Source of the DNA: Sphingomonas sp.
Lineage (GTDB): Bacteria; Pseudomonadota; Alphaproteobacteria; Sphingomonadales; Sphingomonadaceae
Direction of reading: 5' to 3'
DNA: 64,000 nucleotides
NCBI RefSeq assembly: GCF_019635515.1
Contig: NZ_JAHBZI010000001.1
Location: 682,001 to 746,000, forward strand
Shown here piece by piece: positions 8,610 through 17,752 of this stretch. Made by a program: the position numbers and the translations under genes. Positions within the stretch are counted from its first letter, which is position 1. Each line of letters begins with the position of its first letter. The notes under the pieces were generated by a model. The model saw nothing but the letters and a program-made list of their open reading frames with translations, ran no database searches and was not told the origin of the DNA.

Positions 8610-8680
8610 GATGGTTCCAGCTCCAAGGGGCTGCTCAGGACCATCAAAAACACCATCAAAGCTGATGGTCTTGTGATGGT
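8609..8680. repeat. Array of ACCATCA/TGATGGT heptamers at the integrase start
   Basis: ACCATCA occurs at 8640-8646 and 8652-8658, and its complement TGATGGT at 8663-8669 and 8674-8680. A fifth copy, TGATGGT, lies at 8609-8615 over the integrase start codon. The inner copies are spaced 11-12 bases apart, about one helical turn. Such clustered short sites between an integrase and its tRNA target are typical of arm-type integrase or excisionase binding sites. The repeats are directly seen; their role is inferred. Confidence 0.55.
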
Positions 8681-8782
8681 CTTTGCCGGATCAGCCCGGA
8701 TTTCCACTGGCGAGTTTCGAGGAAAAAACGGTGGAAAACCAGCCGCTTGGTGGACGTTTCCGGACTTCGCCGGAAAGGCCAC

Positions 8783-8869
8783 TGGTGCCCAGAAGAGGAC
8801 TCGAACCTCCACGCCCTTGCGAGCGCCAGCACCTGAAGCTGGTGCGTCTACCAATTCCGCCATCTGGGC
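8783..8869 (-). tRNA. tRNA-Leu (anticodon CAG)
   Basis: The complement folds as a class II tRNA with acceptor stem GCCCAGA pairing with TCTGGGC, followed by discriminator A and an encoded CCA at 8783-8785. The anticodon stem CCAGC/GCTGG encloses loop TTCAGGT, giving anticodon CAG. A long variable arm and the TTCGAGTC T-loop fit leucine. The tRNA is intact although an integrase lies at its 3' end, as expected when an element restores the tRNA end on insertion. Confidence 0.97.
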
Positions 8870-9061
8870 ACGGGGTAGGCGGTGGCCACTACGGAAGGGG
8901 CTGGGGCCTGTCAACCGCATCCGGCATCTATTTGCGCGGTTGATCGCGACCCATTCCGCAGCGCGGCGGGTGGCCTTTCCGCGCCGGCCAGCGGCGGCCG
9001 CGCGATCGTGCGGCCGCATCGAACTGGCGGCCGCGGAAACCTTGGCCACCGCGCGACATCC

Positions 9062-9374
9062 AATGCGGTGAATGTTCAGGCGCTGGCATTGGTCAAGAAG
9101 CGCGGCGTTGCGCCAGAGGACAACGCCACCAGCGCGGCGCCGTCGAAATCGGCGGCCGCTTCACCAGCGGCGACGGCGAAGCTCGACTGGCTGGCGTTTG
9201 ATCCGCCTATGTCGCCAACGAGGTCGCCCTGCACCGCACCGTCAATGGTGCTCCGCACAGCACGCTGGTCCCGGGCGCCAAAATGGCGAGCGCAAGGCAT
9301 TGCTTGAACCTAACCTGAGCCTGTTCACCGAGCATCGGATGTACGCCGAGCATATCGCTTCGGAGCTGCGCTGA
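9062..9374 (+). pseudogene. Decayed DUF4142 protein gene
   Basis: Pieces of a DUF4142 (exported, YkwD-neighbour type) protein are readable in successive frames. The first is NVQALALVKKRGVAPEDNATS through AKLDWLAFDP. After one missing base at about 9208 comes AYVANEVALHRTVNG...STLVPGAK, and after a second missing base at about 9283 comes ALLEPNLSLFTEH..AEHIASELR and a stop. The N-terminal third cannot be traced upstream. Two single-base losses show it is inactive. Its stop overlaps the start of the next broken gene by one base, so the pair was once an operon. Confidence 0.7.
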
Positions 9375-9706
9375 TGACGGCGCTGGCCAGGGTGATGTTC
9401 GTGCAGACCGTGCTCGTCGCTTCCCCGATGGCAAGCGCGGCCCTGGCGCGGCCTGCGGGCAAGACCTACACGATCGTGATCGACAAGATGAAGTTCGGCG
9501 CCGTGTCGGCCGGGCTTGGCGTCGGTGACACGATCATCTGAGTCAACCGCGACAGGTTTCGCCAAATCGCCATTGCGCGACGGCGGCTTCGATGCCGATC
9601 TGCCGGCGGGCAAGATCGGAGAGACGGTGCTCATCCGCGTCGGCGCCATCGCCTTCTGGTGCAAGTTCCATCCGGGATGACGGGGCAGCTTGCCGTCGCG
9701 CGGTGA
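9374..9706 (+). pseudogene. Decayed cupredoxin (plastocyanin-like copper protein) gene
   Basis: The frame opens with an export-type N-terminus (MTALARVMFV...ASAALA) and the first cupredoxin strand (TYTIVIDKMKFG...VGDTII). It then meets TGA at 9539-9541, exactly where the family has Trp (IIWVN), a TGG-to-TGA change. The rest is still readable in another frame: DGGFDADLPAGKIGETVLIRVGAIAF, then WCKFHPG with the Cys and His copper ligands. A further lost base precedes the final MTGQLAVAR and stop. With one nonsense change and two frameshifts it cannot make a working protein. Confidence 0.75.
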
Positions 9707-10063
9707 CGCGCAAGGCCGCACCGGTTACTTGCGAAGAATGGCGCGAATCATCCGCCACTTGAAGAACAGCCCCGATTCGCTTGGCGAAAAGATCTGCTGG
9801 CCAGGCGTCGCTGTAGGTGCATACCAGAAGGTGTGCATGATTAGCCTGATTCGGTTCAAAATGGACTAAATAGGTATGCAGATATTATCTGCGTGACTTG
9901 GTAGAATGGTAGGCCAAAGTCACTAATTTCCTAAATCTCAATCAATACTCTGCCTAATTACATATCAGATTGGATGCAATAAACTAGTTTATACGGGATG
10001 ATACATAGTTTCGCTTTAAACGATCCGTAAAATATCCAATACATTCATGTGTTCGTCGAGCGC
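9707..10063. promoter_or_regulatory. AT-rich control region of the surface-protein cluster
   Basis: No gene is seen in these 357 bases. From about 9840 the DNA becomes AT-rich. It contains a 14-bp perfect palindrome ATAAACTAGTTTAT at 9979-9992 and an imperfect inverted repeat, GTGACTTGG at 9893-9901 with CCAAAGTCAC at 9914-9923. These are good candidates for regulator sites of the DUF11 gene cluster, although no clear -35/-10 pair stands out. Confidence 0.45.
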
Positions 10064-11038
10064 ATGAAAGTGAACCCCATGCAGAAAGGCGAGTATTACA
10101 AGATTTCAGCGGCGTTATCCTGCGTGGCGGGCTGTGTGATTGCCGCGCCGACAGGCGCCACGACGCCCGCATGTGCGAATATCTCCAATGTCGCCCGGCT
10201 CGCTTTCACCGAGGGCGATACCCCCCACATCATTGAATCGAATGCCGCCGCGTTCCGCGCCGCCCAACTCCTCGATCTGCACCTGACCGCTGACAGCGCC
10301 ACCGTGCCGCTGGCCCGGAACGCTGCCGGTGCCATTCCTTTCGCGCTCACCAATAGCGGCAATGGCGAGGAAGCGTTCGTGCTCGATGCCCGGATCGACG
10401 GCGGCGACGCCTCGGTCACGGGCTTCGCGATCGACAGCGATGGCAATGGCCGGTTCGATGCCGCGATCGACGTGCTGATCCCCAATCGCACCGTCACCGC
10501 GCCGCTCGCGCCGGGCATCCGTGCCGCATTGCTGGTGCTGGTCGATGGCGGAGCCAGTGCCTCTCCAGGCACGCTGACCGTCACCGCGCGCGCGGTGACC
10601 GGCTACGGAACGCCGGGCATGGGCTTTGCCGGAGGAAATGAGTGCGAGGCCGTTGTCGGCGTGACCGGCGCCAATGCCGCCGCCACCGTCGAGCTGACCG
10701 CGGCGCCGGGCTCGGATCTCAGCCAGGTGACCCTCGTCAAATCGCAAAGCGTCGTCGCCCCGGACGGCAGCGCGATGCCGGTGAGGGGCGCGACGGTCAT
10801 CTACACGATCGAGTCCCGCTTCGGCGGCAGCGGCGTGGTTCGCGCGGCGCGCTTCGCCGATCTGATCCCACAGGGCGCTCGCTACATTCCCGGTAGCCTC
10901 AGTCTCGACGGCGCGGCGCTGACCGATGCCGAGGATCGCGACGCCGGCGGTTTCGATGGCGAAGCGGTGCGCGTCGCGCTCGGCGATGTGTCCGCGCCGG
11001 CCGTCCACACCATCCAGTTCCGAGTGAAGATCCAGTGA
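10064..11038 (+). CDS. Exported DUF11-type surface protein 1
   Basis: This is a protein of about 324 residues with a signal-like N-terminus (hydrophobic SAALSCVAGCVIAAPTGA, cleavage near PACA). The middle is beta-rich and includes an EF-hand-like loop DSDGNGRFDAAID, which could bind calcium. The C-terminal third is a DUF11-type repeat (VRGATVIYTIESRFGG...FADLIPQGARYIPGSL). Starts at 10049 (GTG), 10064 and 10079 are all possible; none has a strong ribosome site. It is the first of five same-strand genes with related domains and probably leads their operon. It is predicted to be periplasmic or surface exposed. The exact role is unknown. Confidence 0.6.
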   Translation: MKVNPMQKGEYYKISAALSCVAGCVIAAPTGATTPACANISNVARLAFTEGDTPHIIESNAAAFRAAQLLDLHLTADSATVPLARNAAGAIPFALTNSGNGEEAFVLDARIDGGDASVTGFAIDSDGNGRFDAAIDVLIPNRTVTAPLAPGIRAALLVLVDGGASASPGTLTVTARAVTGYGTPGMGFAGGNECEAVVGVTGANAAATVELTAAPGSDLSQVTLVKSQSVVAPDGSAMPVRGATVIYTIESRFGGSGVVRAARFADLIPQGARYIPGSLSLDGAALTDAEDRDAGGFDGEAVRVALGDVSAPAVHTIQFRVKIQ

Positions 11039-11046
11039 GGAAGACC

Positions 11047-11532
11047 ATGGCACGCTTTAGCAATTTCGGTAGCATCCCGCTGGCGCTGGTCGCCATCATC
11101 CCGGCCACGCTCGCTGCCGCACCGGTGGGATCGCCGGTCAGCATTACCGCGCAGGTGCTTGTCGAGACCCGCAAGCCCGCGGCGGACGGCACGGTGCGGA
11201 TCGTGCTGGCGCCGGCGGCGCGCGTCACGCCGGGCGATCGTCTCGTCTATCAGATCACCGTCCAGAATTCGGGCCGGGAAGCGGCGCTGAATCTGGTCGT
11301 CGCCAATCCGGTCCCGGCCGGTCTGATCTATGCCGGCGCCGCCGCCGGCTCGCCCGAGCCCGAGCTTTCGGTCGATGGCGTGCGCTTCGGCACATTGTCC
11401 CAGCTCGCGGTGCGCAGCGAAGGCGTCAGCCGGCCCGCGCTTCCCGCCGATGTCCGTGCCGTCCGCTGGCGGATCGCCTCGATCGCCGCCGGACGCAAGG
11501 CGCATCTCTCGTTCCGCGCCACACTCAAATGA
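11047..11532 (+). CDS. Exported DUF11-type surface protein 2
   Basis: This is a small 161-residue protein with an N-terminal signal segment (ALVAIIPATLAAA) followed by one DUF11-type domain: RVTPGDRLVYQITVQNSGREAALNLVVANPVPAGLIY is the typical strand pattern. The ATG at 11047 has GAGGA five bases upstream; a GTG at 11035 overlaps the previous stop and is less likely. It lies eight bases after the first cluster gene. The single-domain size suggests a building block or adaptor rather than an enzyme. Confidence 0.6.
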   Translation: MARFSNFGSIPLALVAIIPATLAAAPVGSPVSITAQVLVETRKPAADGTVRIVLAPAARVTPGDRLVYQITVQNSGREAALNLVVANPVPAGLIYAGAAAGSPEPELSVDGVRFGTLSQLAVRSEGVSRPALPADVRAVRWRIASIAAGRKAHLSFRATLK

Positions 11533-11575
11533 CAGCCACCACTCCCACAGCATCTTGAGCAACAGGGAAAAGCCC

Positions 11576-12661
11576 ATGAACCGTTCGATACGATTGCTCG
11601 GCACCGCCGCGCTGACCACGCTGCTCGCAACGCCCGCCTTCGCGCAGCAGACCCCTGCGGGCACGACGATCAACAACCAGGCGACCGTGAGCTATTCGGT
11701 CGGCGGGTCGCCGCAGACCAGCACCTCGAACACCGTATCGTTCGTGGTCGACAAGAAGGTCAACCTCGCGGTTGCCGAAGTCGGCGGATCGGCGACGCGC
11801 GTGGCGATCGGCGCCACTGATCAGGTCACGACATTCACCGTCACCAACCTGACCAACGCGACCCAGGACTTCCGCCTCACGCCCGATCAGCAGACGGTAT
11901 CGATCCCGCTGCTCGGCACCGACGATTTCAACGTCACCAATTTGCGCGCCTTTGTCGATTCGAACGGCAACGGCGTCTATGACGCCGGTATCGATACCGC
12001 GACCTTCATCGATGAGCTCGCGCCCGACGCTACCGTCACCGTGTTCATCGTCGCCGACATTCCCAATACGCAGGGCATCCACACCGCCATCGTCGGGCTG
12101 AAGGCCACGGTCGCCGCCGGGGGTGGATCGGGCGTGCTCGGCGCCGATCTGGTCGCGACATCGCTGCTTACCCCGGATTCGCCGTCGACAGTCGATATCG
12201 TCTTCGCCGATGACGCCAATCTGCTCGATCAGCCGCGTGACGGCGCACACTGGGCGTTCGACGCCTACACGATCGATTCCGCCGCGGTGACGATGACCAA
12301 GACAGTGCGCGTGATCAGCGATCCCTACAATCTGCTCGTCAATCCCAAGGCCATCCCCGGCGCGGTGGTCGAATATTGCATGACGATCAGCAACGCCGGT
12401 CCCGGCACCGCCACCGGGGTAACGCTGTCGGACGTCGTGCCCGCGAATATGACCTATGTCTCGAACTCGCTGACCGTCGGCGGGCTCGGTGTCGGCGGCC
12501 AGTGCGTGCTCAACGGCACGATCGAGGACGATGACGCGACCGGTGCCGACGAAAGCGACCCCTATGGCGGCTCATTCGACGGCACCACCGTGCGTGCGAC
12601 GATCGGAACGGTGTTGCCGCTGGTGCCGCTGACCGTCGCGTTCCGCGCGACCGTGAACTGA
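11576..12661 (+). CDS. Exported DUF11-type surface protein 3
   Basis: This 361-residue protein has a clear signal peptide (LLGTAALTTLLATPAFA, cut before QQTP). It has an N-terminal part TTINNQATVSYSVGG shared with the start of the large barrel protein (TIRNTATLTF), which suggests a common assembly motif. An EF-hand-like loop DSNGNGVYDAGID lies at about residue 125-140. The C-terminus is a DUF11 domain (VEYCMTISNAGPGTATGVTLSDVVPANMTYV). AGGGA precedes the ATG. It may be a main structural subunit of a surface layer or filament, which is inferred from the context. Confidence 0.62.
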   Translation: MNRSIRLLGTAALTTLLATPAFAQQTPAGTTINNQATVSYSVGGSPQTSTSNTVSFVVDKKVNLAVAEVGGSATRVAIGATDQVTTFTVTNLTNATQDFRLTPDQQTVSIPLLGTDDFNVTNLRAFVDSNGNGVYDAGIDTATFIDELAPDATVTVFIVADIPNTQGIHTAIVGLKATVAAGGGSGVLGADLVATSLLTPDSPSTVDIVFADDANLLDQPRDGAHWAFDAYTIDSAAVTMTKTVRVISDPYNLLVNPKAIPGAVVEYCMTISNAGPGTATGVTLSDVVPANMTYVSNSLTVGGLGVGGQCVLNGTIEDDDATGADESDPYGGSFDGTTVRATIGTVLPLVPLTVAFRATVN

Positions 12662-12690
12662 CGCGCGGAATAGCAAGGCTTTCCCCCGAT

Positions 12691-12719
12691 CCGGCGCGCG
12701 CTGCTCCCTCGCGCGCCGG
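12691..12719 (+). promoter_or_regulatory. Strong GC hairpin between surface genes 3 and 4
   Basis: CCGGCGCGCG (12691-12700) and CGCGCGCCGG (12710-12719) form a perfect 10-bp stem with a 9-base loop. There is no T run, so full termination is not expected. It sits 14 bases before the ATG of the large barrel gene and could stabilise upstream mRNA or lower expression of the barrel relative to the small subunits. Confidence 0.5.
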
Positions 12720-12733
12720 AGAAGGGCGACGCT

Positions 12734-15700
12734 ATGCCCGGAATCCCTTTCCCCAAGCGCGCGCTTCTGGCGCTGCTGATCCCGCTGGCGACGCTGTTGC
12801 CGGCAGCAGGCGCGGGCGCCCAGACGATCCGTAATACCGCTACGCTCACCTTTGCCGGTCCGGTTGGCGATATCGCCGTGCCGTCGAATACGGTCGAGCT
12901 CACGCGCGGGCGATACAAGACCGCGATCACCTTTCATCGTCCCCCTGCGGGCTGGAACCCCGATTACGGCAAGGCGATGTGCGAACCGCTACCCCAGCCG
13001 GCCTATCGTCCGCTCGCGCTCGACGAAACGCTATTTGCCGCCACCGCGCCGCTCAAATCGCTCGATATCGGCAGTCCCTATGTGCTCGCGCTCGACGCGC
13101 CGGGCGAGAACCATGATCCCGCCGTTCGTGAAAAGACGTGGGTCATGATCGATTCCGGTGTGCGTGAGCTCAGGCTCGAGCTGACCGAGACCGGCGCCAA
13201 TAGCGGCGTGTTCGCCGGGATGGTCCCGGCCGGAGGTCATGCCACGGGCGCACCGGAGACAGGCTGCGACATCGGCCAGGACGGCGCCGACTGGATCGCG
13301 GCGCGCTTCGATGGTGACGACGACAATGACGGCTCCGATGCCCGGATCCCGGTCGATCCCGGAGGCCTTGTATTCGATTCGGTCACCGGCAAGCCGATCG
13401 ATGGCGCGACCGTGACGCTGATAGACGACGCGACCGGCTTGCCGGCGGAGGTTCTGGGTGACGACGGGATCAGCAGCTATCCCGGCACGATGGTCTCGGG
13501 CGCGCCGGTCACCGATGGCGGCGGCTGGCTTTATCCCATGGCGCCCGGCCACTATCGTTTCCCGCTGGTTCGTCCGGGCAGGTATCGCCTGCAGGTGACG
13601 CCGCCCGATGGCTATACCGGACCTTCGAAGGCCGGGGTCGAGGATCTGAAGACGCTGGCCGGGCCGCATAGCGAGCGGCGTATCGTCGTTCCCGGCTCTT
13701 TCGGCGGCGTATTCGCACTGGTGACGATCAATCCGGTGATCATCGACATCCCGCTCGATCCCGTTCTCAAGATAACCAAGGCGGTTCAGGCCAGGCTGGT
13801 GCTGACCAAGGTCGCTTCGGTGCGCGAGGCGAGCGCGGGCGATTTCGTCCAGTACCAGCTTGAGTTGCGTAACGCCGGCGACGGCTCGGCAGTGCCCGCA
13901 ATCGTCACCGACATCCTGCCGCATGGCCTCCGCTACCGGCTGGGTTCGACGCGCGGCACGGACGAGCCCAAGGTCAGCGGCGATGGTGGCACGCTGACCT
14001 TCACGATCGCCGATCTGGCGGCCGGCGCGAAAAAGAAATTCACCTATCTGGTTGAAGTCGCACCCGGTGCGCCCGCTGGTGAGGCGGTCAATCGCGCCAG
14101 TGCGGCCACGCCGGGCGGAATCTCCAGTGCCGTCGCCAGCGCGTCGGTCCGCATCCGCGCGCTCTTGTTCACCGACACTTTCACCGTCATCGGCCGCGTC
14201 ACCGAAGGCGATTGCCTGAATCCCGAGCGCGGCCGCAAGGGCATCGCCGGCATCCGTCTGCTGATGGAGGACGGCAGCTATGTCGTCACCGACAAGGACG
14301 GGCTCTACCATTTCGAAGGCGTCGCGCCCGGCACGCATGTCGTCCAGATGGACCTGGCCAGCGTGCCGCCCACGCACGCGCCGGTGGTGTGCGATGCCGA
14401 TACCCGCGCCGCGCGCAGCCCGATCTCGCGCTTCGTCGAGGGCAGTGGCGGCAGTCTCCAGCGCGTCGATTTCCAGTTGCGCCTGACCGGCGTGGCGGCG
14501 GCCGCGGCCAGCGCGCTGCCGATCAAGCCGCTCGCCGATGCCGAAGCCGCGGGTAGTCGCGACGACTGGCTGGCGCAGGCCGAGCCGGGCATCGGCTGGA
14601 TGTTCCCGGCGATCGATCACAATCCCCGCGCGCCCGCGGTCCGCGTCGTCATCCGCCACGCACCGAGCCAGCGCGTCGCACTTCTGCTGAACGGCAAGCC
14701 GGTCGATCCGCTTAGCTTCGACGGCACCGACAGCGATCAGGGTCGCGGCATCGCCGTCTCGCGCTGGACCGGTCTTTCGCTCTCCGAAGGCGACAACCGC
14801 CTCGAAGCACGCGTGCTCAACGAAGATGGCAGCGTCGCCGCCACGATCGATCGCATCGTCCATTACGCCAATACTCCCGCCCGCGCCGTCTATGCGCCCG
14901 AGCAGTCGCGCCTCGTCGCCGACGGCCTGACCCAGCCCCTGCTCGCCGTGCGCGTCACCGATCGCGACGGTCGCCCGGTCCGCGCCGGCACCATCGTCCC
15001 GTTCCGCGTCGAGCAGCCCTACCAGGCCGCACAGGAAGCCGCCGCCGAGCAGGGCCGCCAGCTCGCCGGTCTCGAACGGACCCGCGCCACCGCGCGGGTG
15101 GTCGGCGATGACGGTCTCGCCTTCATCGCCCTCCAGCCGACCTCGCAGTCGGGCGCGGTCCGTATCGCCGTCACGCTGGCCGATCGCGAGCGCGAGACGG
15201 TCAGCGACATCAAGGCGTGGCTCGCCGCCCCGGCACAGGACTGGGTCGTGGTCGGCTTCGGCAAGGGCTCGATCGGATACGACGTCCTCTCGGGTGCCGA
15301 GAAGCCCGCCCGTGGCAAGAGCGGCGAAATGATCAGCGACGGTCAGCTGGCGCTCTATGCCAAGGGGCGGATCAAGGGTTCGTGGCTGCTGACCCTCGCC
15401 TATGACAGCGACAAGGACGAGCGGCGCATGCGCGAACGCGGCGCCCATGGCACCATCGATCCCGATCGCTACTACACCGTCTATGGCGATGGCACGCGCC
15501 AGGGCTATGACGCCGCCAGCCGCCGCAAACTCTACATCCGCCTCGAACGCCCCGAATTCCAGGCGCTGTTCGGCGATTTCGACACCGGCCTGGTCGATAC
15601 CCGCCTGACCCGCTACAGCCGCACGCTCAACGGTGCCCGCGCCGAATATCGCGGCAACCGCGTCCAGGTCGCCGGCTTCGCCGCCAGGGACGATAGCCGC

Positions 15701-17752
15701 TATGGCCGCGACGAGATCCAGGGCAATGGCCTGTCGGGCCCGTACCGCCTGTCGGGCCGCGACATCGTCCCGAACAGCGACAAGCTGCGCCTCGAAACCC
15801 GTGACCGGCTGCGCCCGGACCGCGTGCTCGACAGCCAGCAACTAACCCGCCACATCGACTATGATATCGATCCGCGCACCGGCCTGGTCCGCTTCCGCGA
15901 GCCGATCCTCAGCCGCGATGCCGAGCTCAATCCGGTCTTCATCGTCGCCGATTACGAGACCTATGGCGATGGCGACAAGCTGGTCGCCGGCGGCCGCGCG
16001 TCGCTCACGCTCGGCAAGGTCGAAGCCGGCGCCAGCGTCATCCACGATGCCGGCGTCGCCAATGCCGCCACCGTCGCGGGCGTCGATCTCCGCATCCGCG
16101 CCAGCCGCACCACGGAATTCCGCGCCGAAGCCGCCGGCGGTGGCCGCACCGGCGTCCGCGACGGTCGCGCCTGGCTCGCCGAAGTCGAGCATCACGGCCC
16201 CGTCGCCGATCTCCTCGTCTATGCCCGCCAGCAGGACCGCGCCTTCGGCCTCGGCCAGCAGAATTTCGGCGATGCCGGATCGCGCAGGATCGGCATGGAC
16301 GGCCGCGTCCGCCTCAGCGAGCGCTGGAACCTCGCCGGTTCGGCCTGGGTGCAGGACGATCTCGACGATTCCGCGCGCCGTGTCGCCGGCGAGGCCCGTC
16401 TCGAATATCGCCGCAACACCGGCACCGTCTTCGCCGGCGTGCAGTTCGCATCCGACCGCACCGCCACCGGAGAGCATCGCGACTCCCGCCTGCTCACCCT
16501 CGGCGGCACGCGGAATCTGCTCGACCACCACCTCGAACTCACCGCCGAGGGCCAGATCCCGCTCGGCGGCAAGGACGACAGCATCGATATGCCGGCGCGC
16601 AAGCGGCTGGGCGCGGCGTGGCGTTTCAATCCGTGGCTCAAGCTGATCGGCGGCGTCGAGTTCGCCCGGGGTGACAAGTTCACCGCGCGGACCGCCCGCC
16701 TCGGCTTCGATGTCGCCCCCTGGTCCGGTGCCCGCGCGCTCGCCACGATCAATCAGGGCGCGATCGGCGAGAACGGAATCCGCACCTTCGCTCAATATGG
16801 TCTCAGCCAGTCGCTGCCGCTCGGCAAGCGCTGGACGATCGACGTGACGGTGGATTCGAGCACCACGCTCTCCGGCGCACTCCCCACCGGCGACACGATC
16901 AACAAATTCCACCCCGTCGCCGCCGGAGGCATCCTCGGCACCTCGGGCATCGACGAGGACTTCACCGCCGCCACGCTCGGTGCCACCTATCGCGGCACGC
17001 TGTGGAGCTGGAACGGTCGCGCCGAATATCGCGCCGGCAGCCGCGAGGAGCGCTGGGGGCTGACCAGCAATTTGCTGCGCACCCTCGGCGACGGATCGAC
17101 CCTGGCGTCGGGCATCCGCGCCTATCGCCTCCGCCAGAACAGCGGCAAGGCGGTGCGGTCGATCGATGCCGATATCGCCCTGGCCCTCCGCCGGATGGAC
17201 AGCCGCTGGTCGCTGCTCGAACGCTTCCAGCTGCGCAGCGAAGGCGCCGATGGCAGCATCGCGCCGGATAACGCACTGGCGGTGCCGGTCCTCGCCTCGG
17301 ATACGCGCACCACCTTCCGCCTGATCAACAATGCCGCCATCAACTATCGCACCGGCAGCGAAGGAGCGGGGCACGGTTTCGAAGCCAGCCTTTACTACGG
17401 CGCCAAATATGTCCGCGGCCGTTACGCCGGCGAACGGTTCGACGGCTTCGTCGATGTGGTCGGGCTCGAGGTCCGCAAGGACTTGACCGCCCGCTTCGAT
17501 ATCGGCGCCAATGCCAGCGTCCAGCATAGCTGGACCAACGGCGCGGCCAATCTGTCGCTCGGCGCCTCGATCGGAATCTCGCCCGCCAGGAATCTGTGGC
17601 TGACCGCCGGCTACAACATCGCCGGCTATCGCGACCGCGATTTCGAGGAGGCGCGCTGGACCCGCAAGGGCCCGTTCCTGATGCTGCGCTTCAAGTTCGA
17701 CCAGCAATCCCTGGGCGAAGTCGCCCGCCCGATCTTCGGAGTCCGCGAATGA
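12734..17752 (+). CDS. Very large DUF11/SdrD-like protein with C-terminal outer-membrane barrel
   Basis: This protein has 1672 residues. A signal peptide ends near AGAGAQ (about 29), followed by an IRNTATLTF segment like that of surface protein 3. A DUF11 domain lies at about 352-465 (GDFVQYQLELRNAGDG...ILPHGLRYRLGS). An SdrD-B-like Cna fold lies at about 478-545 (GRKGIAGIRLLMEDGSYVVTDKDGLYHFEGV). More Ig-like beta domains follow. From about 835 to the end the sequence alternates aromatic and polar residues as in an outer-membrane beta barrel (WVVVGFGKGSIGYDVL, FRFKFDQ-type strands). I infer an outer-membrane anchor or secretion pore for the small DUF11 proteins around it. No sortase or known chaperone is nearby. 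The last bases overlap the next gene as ATGA. Confidence 0.65.
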   Translation: MPGIPFPKRALLALLIPLATLLPAAGAGAQTIRNTATLTFAGPVGDIAVPSNTVELTRGRYKTAITFHRPPAGWNPDYGKAMCEPLPQPAYRPLALDETLFAATAPLKSLDIGSPYVLALDAPGENHDPAVREKTWVMIDSGVRELRLELTETGANSGVFAGMVPAGGHATGAPETGCDIGQDGADWIAARFDGDDDNDGSDARIPVDPGGLVFDSVTGKPIDGATVTLIDDATGLPAEVLGDDGISSYPGTMVSGAPVTDGGGWLYPMAPGHYRFPLVRPGRYRLQVTPPDGYTGPSKAGVEDLKTLAGPHSERRIVVPGSFGGVFALVTINPVIIDIPLDPVLKITKAVQARLVLTKVASVREASAGDFVQYQLELRNAGDGSAVPAIVTDILPHGLRYRLGSTRGTDEPKVSGDGGTLTFTIADLAAGAKKKFTYLVEVAPGAPAGEAVNRASAATPGGISSAVASASVRIRALLFTDTFTVIGRVTEGDCLNPERGRKGIAGIRLLMEDGSYVVTDKDGLYHFEGVAPGTHVVQMDLASVPPTHAPVVCDADTRAARSPISRFVEGSGGSLQRVDFQLRLTGVAAAAASALPIKPLADAEAAGSRDDWLAQAEPGIGWMFPAIDHNPRAPAVRVVIRHAPSQRVALLLNGKPVDPLSFDGTDSDQGRGIAVSRWTGLSLSEGDNRLEARVLNEDGSVAATIDRIVHYANTPARAVYAPEQSRLVADGLTQPLLAVRVTDRDGRPVRAGTIVPFRVEQPYQAAQEAAAEQGRQLAGLERTRATARVVGDDGLAFIALQPTSQSGAVRIAVTLADRERETVSDIKAWLAAPAQDWVVVGFGKGSIGYDVLSGAEKPARGKSGEMISDGQLALYAKGRIKGSWLLTLAYDSDKDERRMRERGAHGTIDPDRYYTVYGDGTRQGYDAASRRKLYIRLERPEFQALFGDFDTGLVDTRLTRYSRTLNGARAEYRGNRVQVAGFAARDDSRYGRDEIQGNGLSGPYRLSGRDIVPNSDKLRLETRDRLRPDRVLDSQQLTRHIDYDIDPRTGLVRFREPILSRDAELNPVFIVADYETYGDGDKLVAGGRASLTLGKVEAGASVIHDAGVANAATVAGVDLRIRASRTTEFRAEAAGGGRTGVRDGRAWLAEVEHHGPVADLLVYARQQDRAFGLGQQNFGDAGSRRIGMDGRVRLSERWNLAGSAWVQDDLDDSARRVAGEARLEYRRNTGTVFAGVQFASDRTATGEHRDSRLLTLGGTRNLLDHHLELTAEGQIPLGGKDDSIDMPARKRLGAAWRFNPWLKLIGGVEFARGDKFTARTARLGFDVAPWSGARALATINQGAIGENGIRTFAQYGLSQSLPLGKRWTIDVTVDSSTTLSGALPTGDTINKFHPVAAGGILGTSGIDEDFTAATLGATYRGTLWSWNGRAEYRAGSREERWGLTSNLLRTLGDGSTLASGIRAYRLRQNSGKAVRSIDADIALALRRMDSRWSLLERFQLRSEGADGSIAPDNALAVPVLASDTRTTFRLINNAAINYRTGSEGAGHGFEASLYYGAKYVRGRYAGERFDGFVDVVGLEVRKDLTARFDIGANASVQHSWTNGAANLSLGASIGISPARNLWLTAGYNIAGYRDRDFEEARWTRKGPFLMLRFKFDQQSLGEVARPIFGVRE

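Noticed and set aside
1..8783. Direct repeat of the tRNA-Leu 3' end as the left attachment site
   Set aside because: I looked for copies of TGGTGCCCAGAAG to the left and saw none, so the left end must lie outside the window.
9539..9541. TGA in the cupredoxin gene as a recoded codon
   Set aside because: Two further frameshifts follow, so readthrough could not give a full protein; simple decay explains it.
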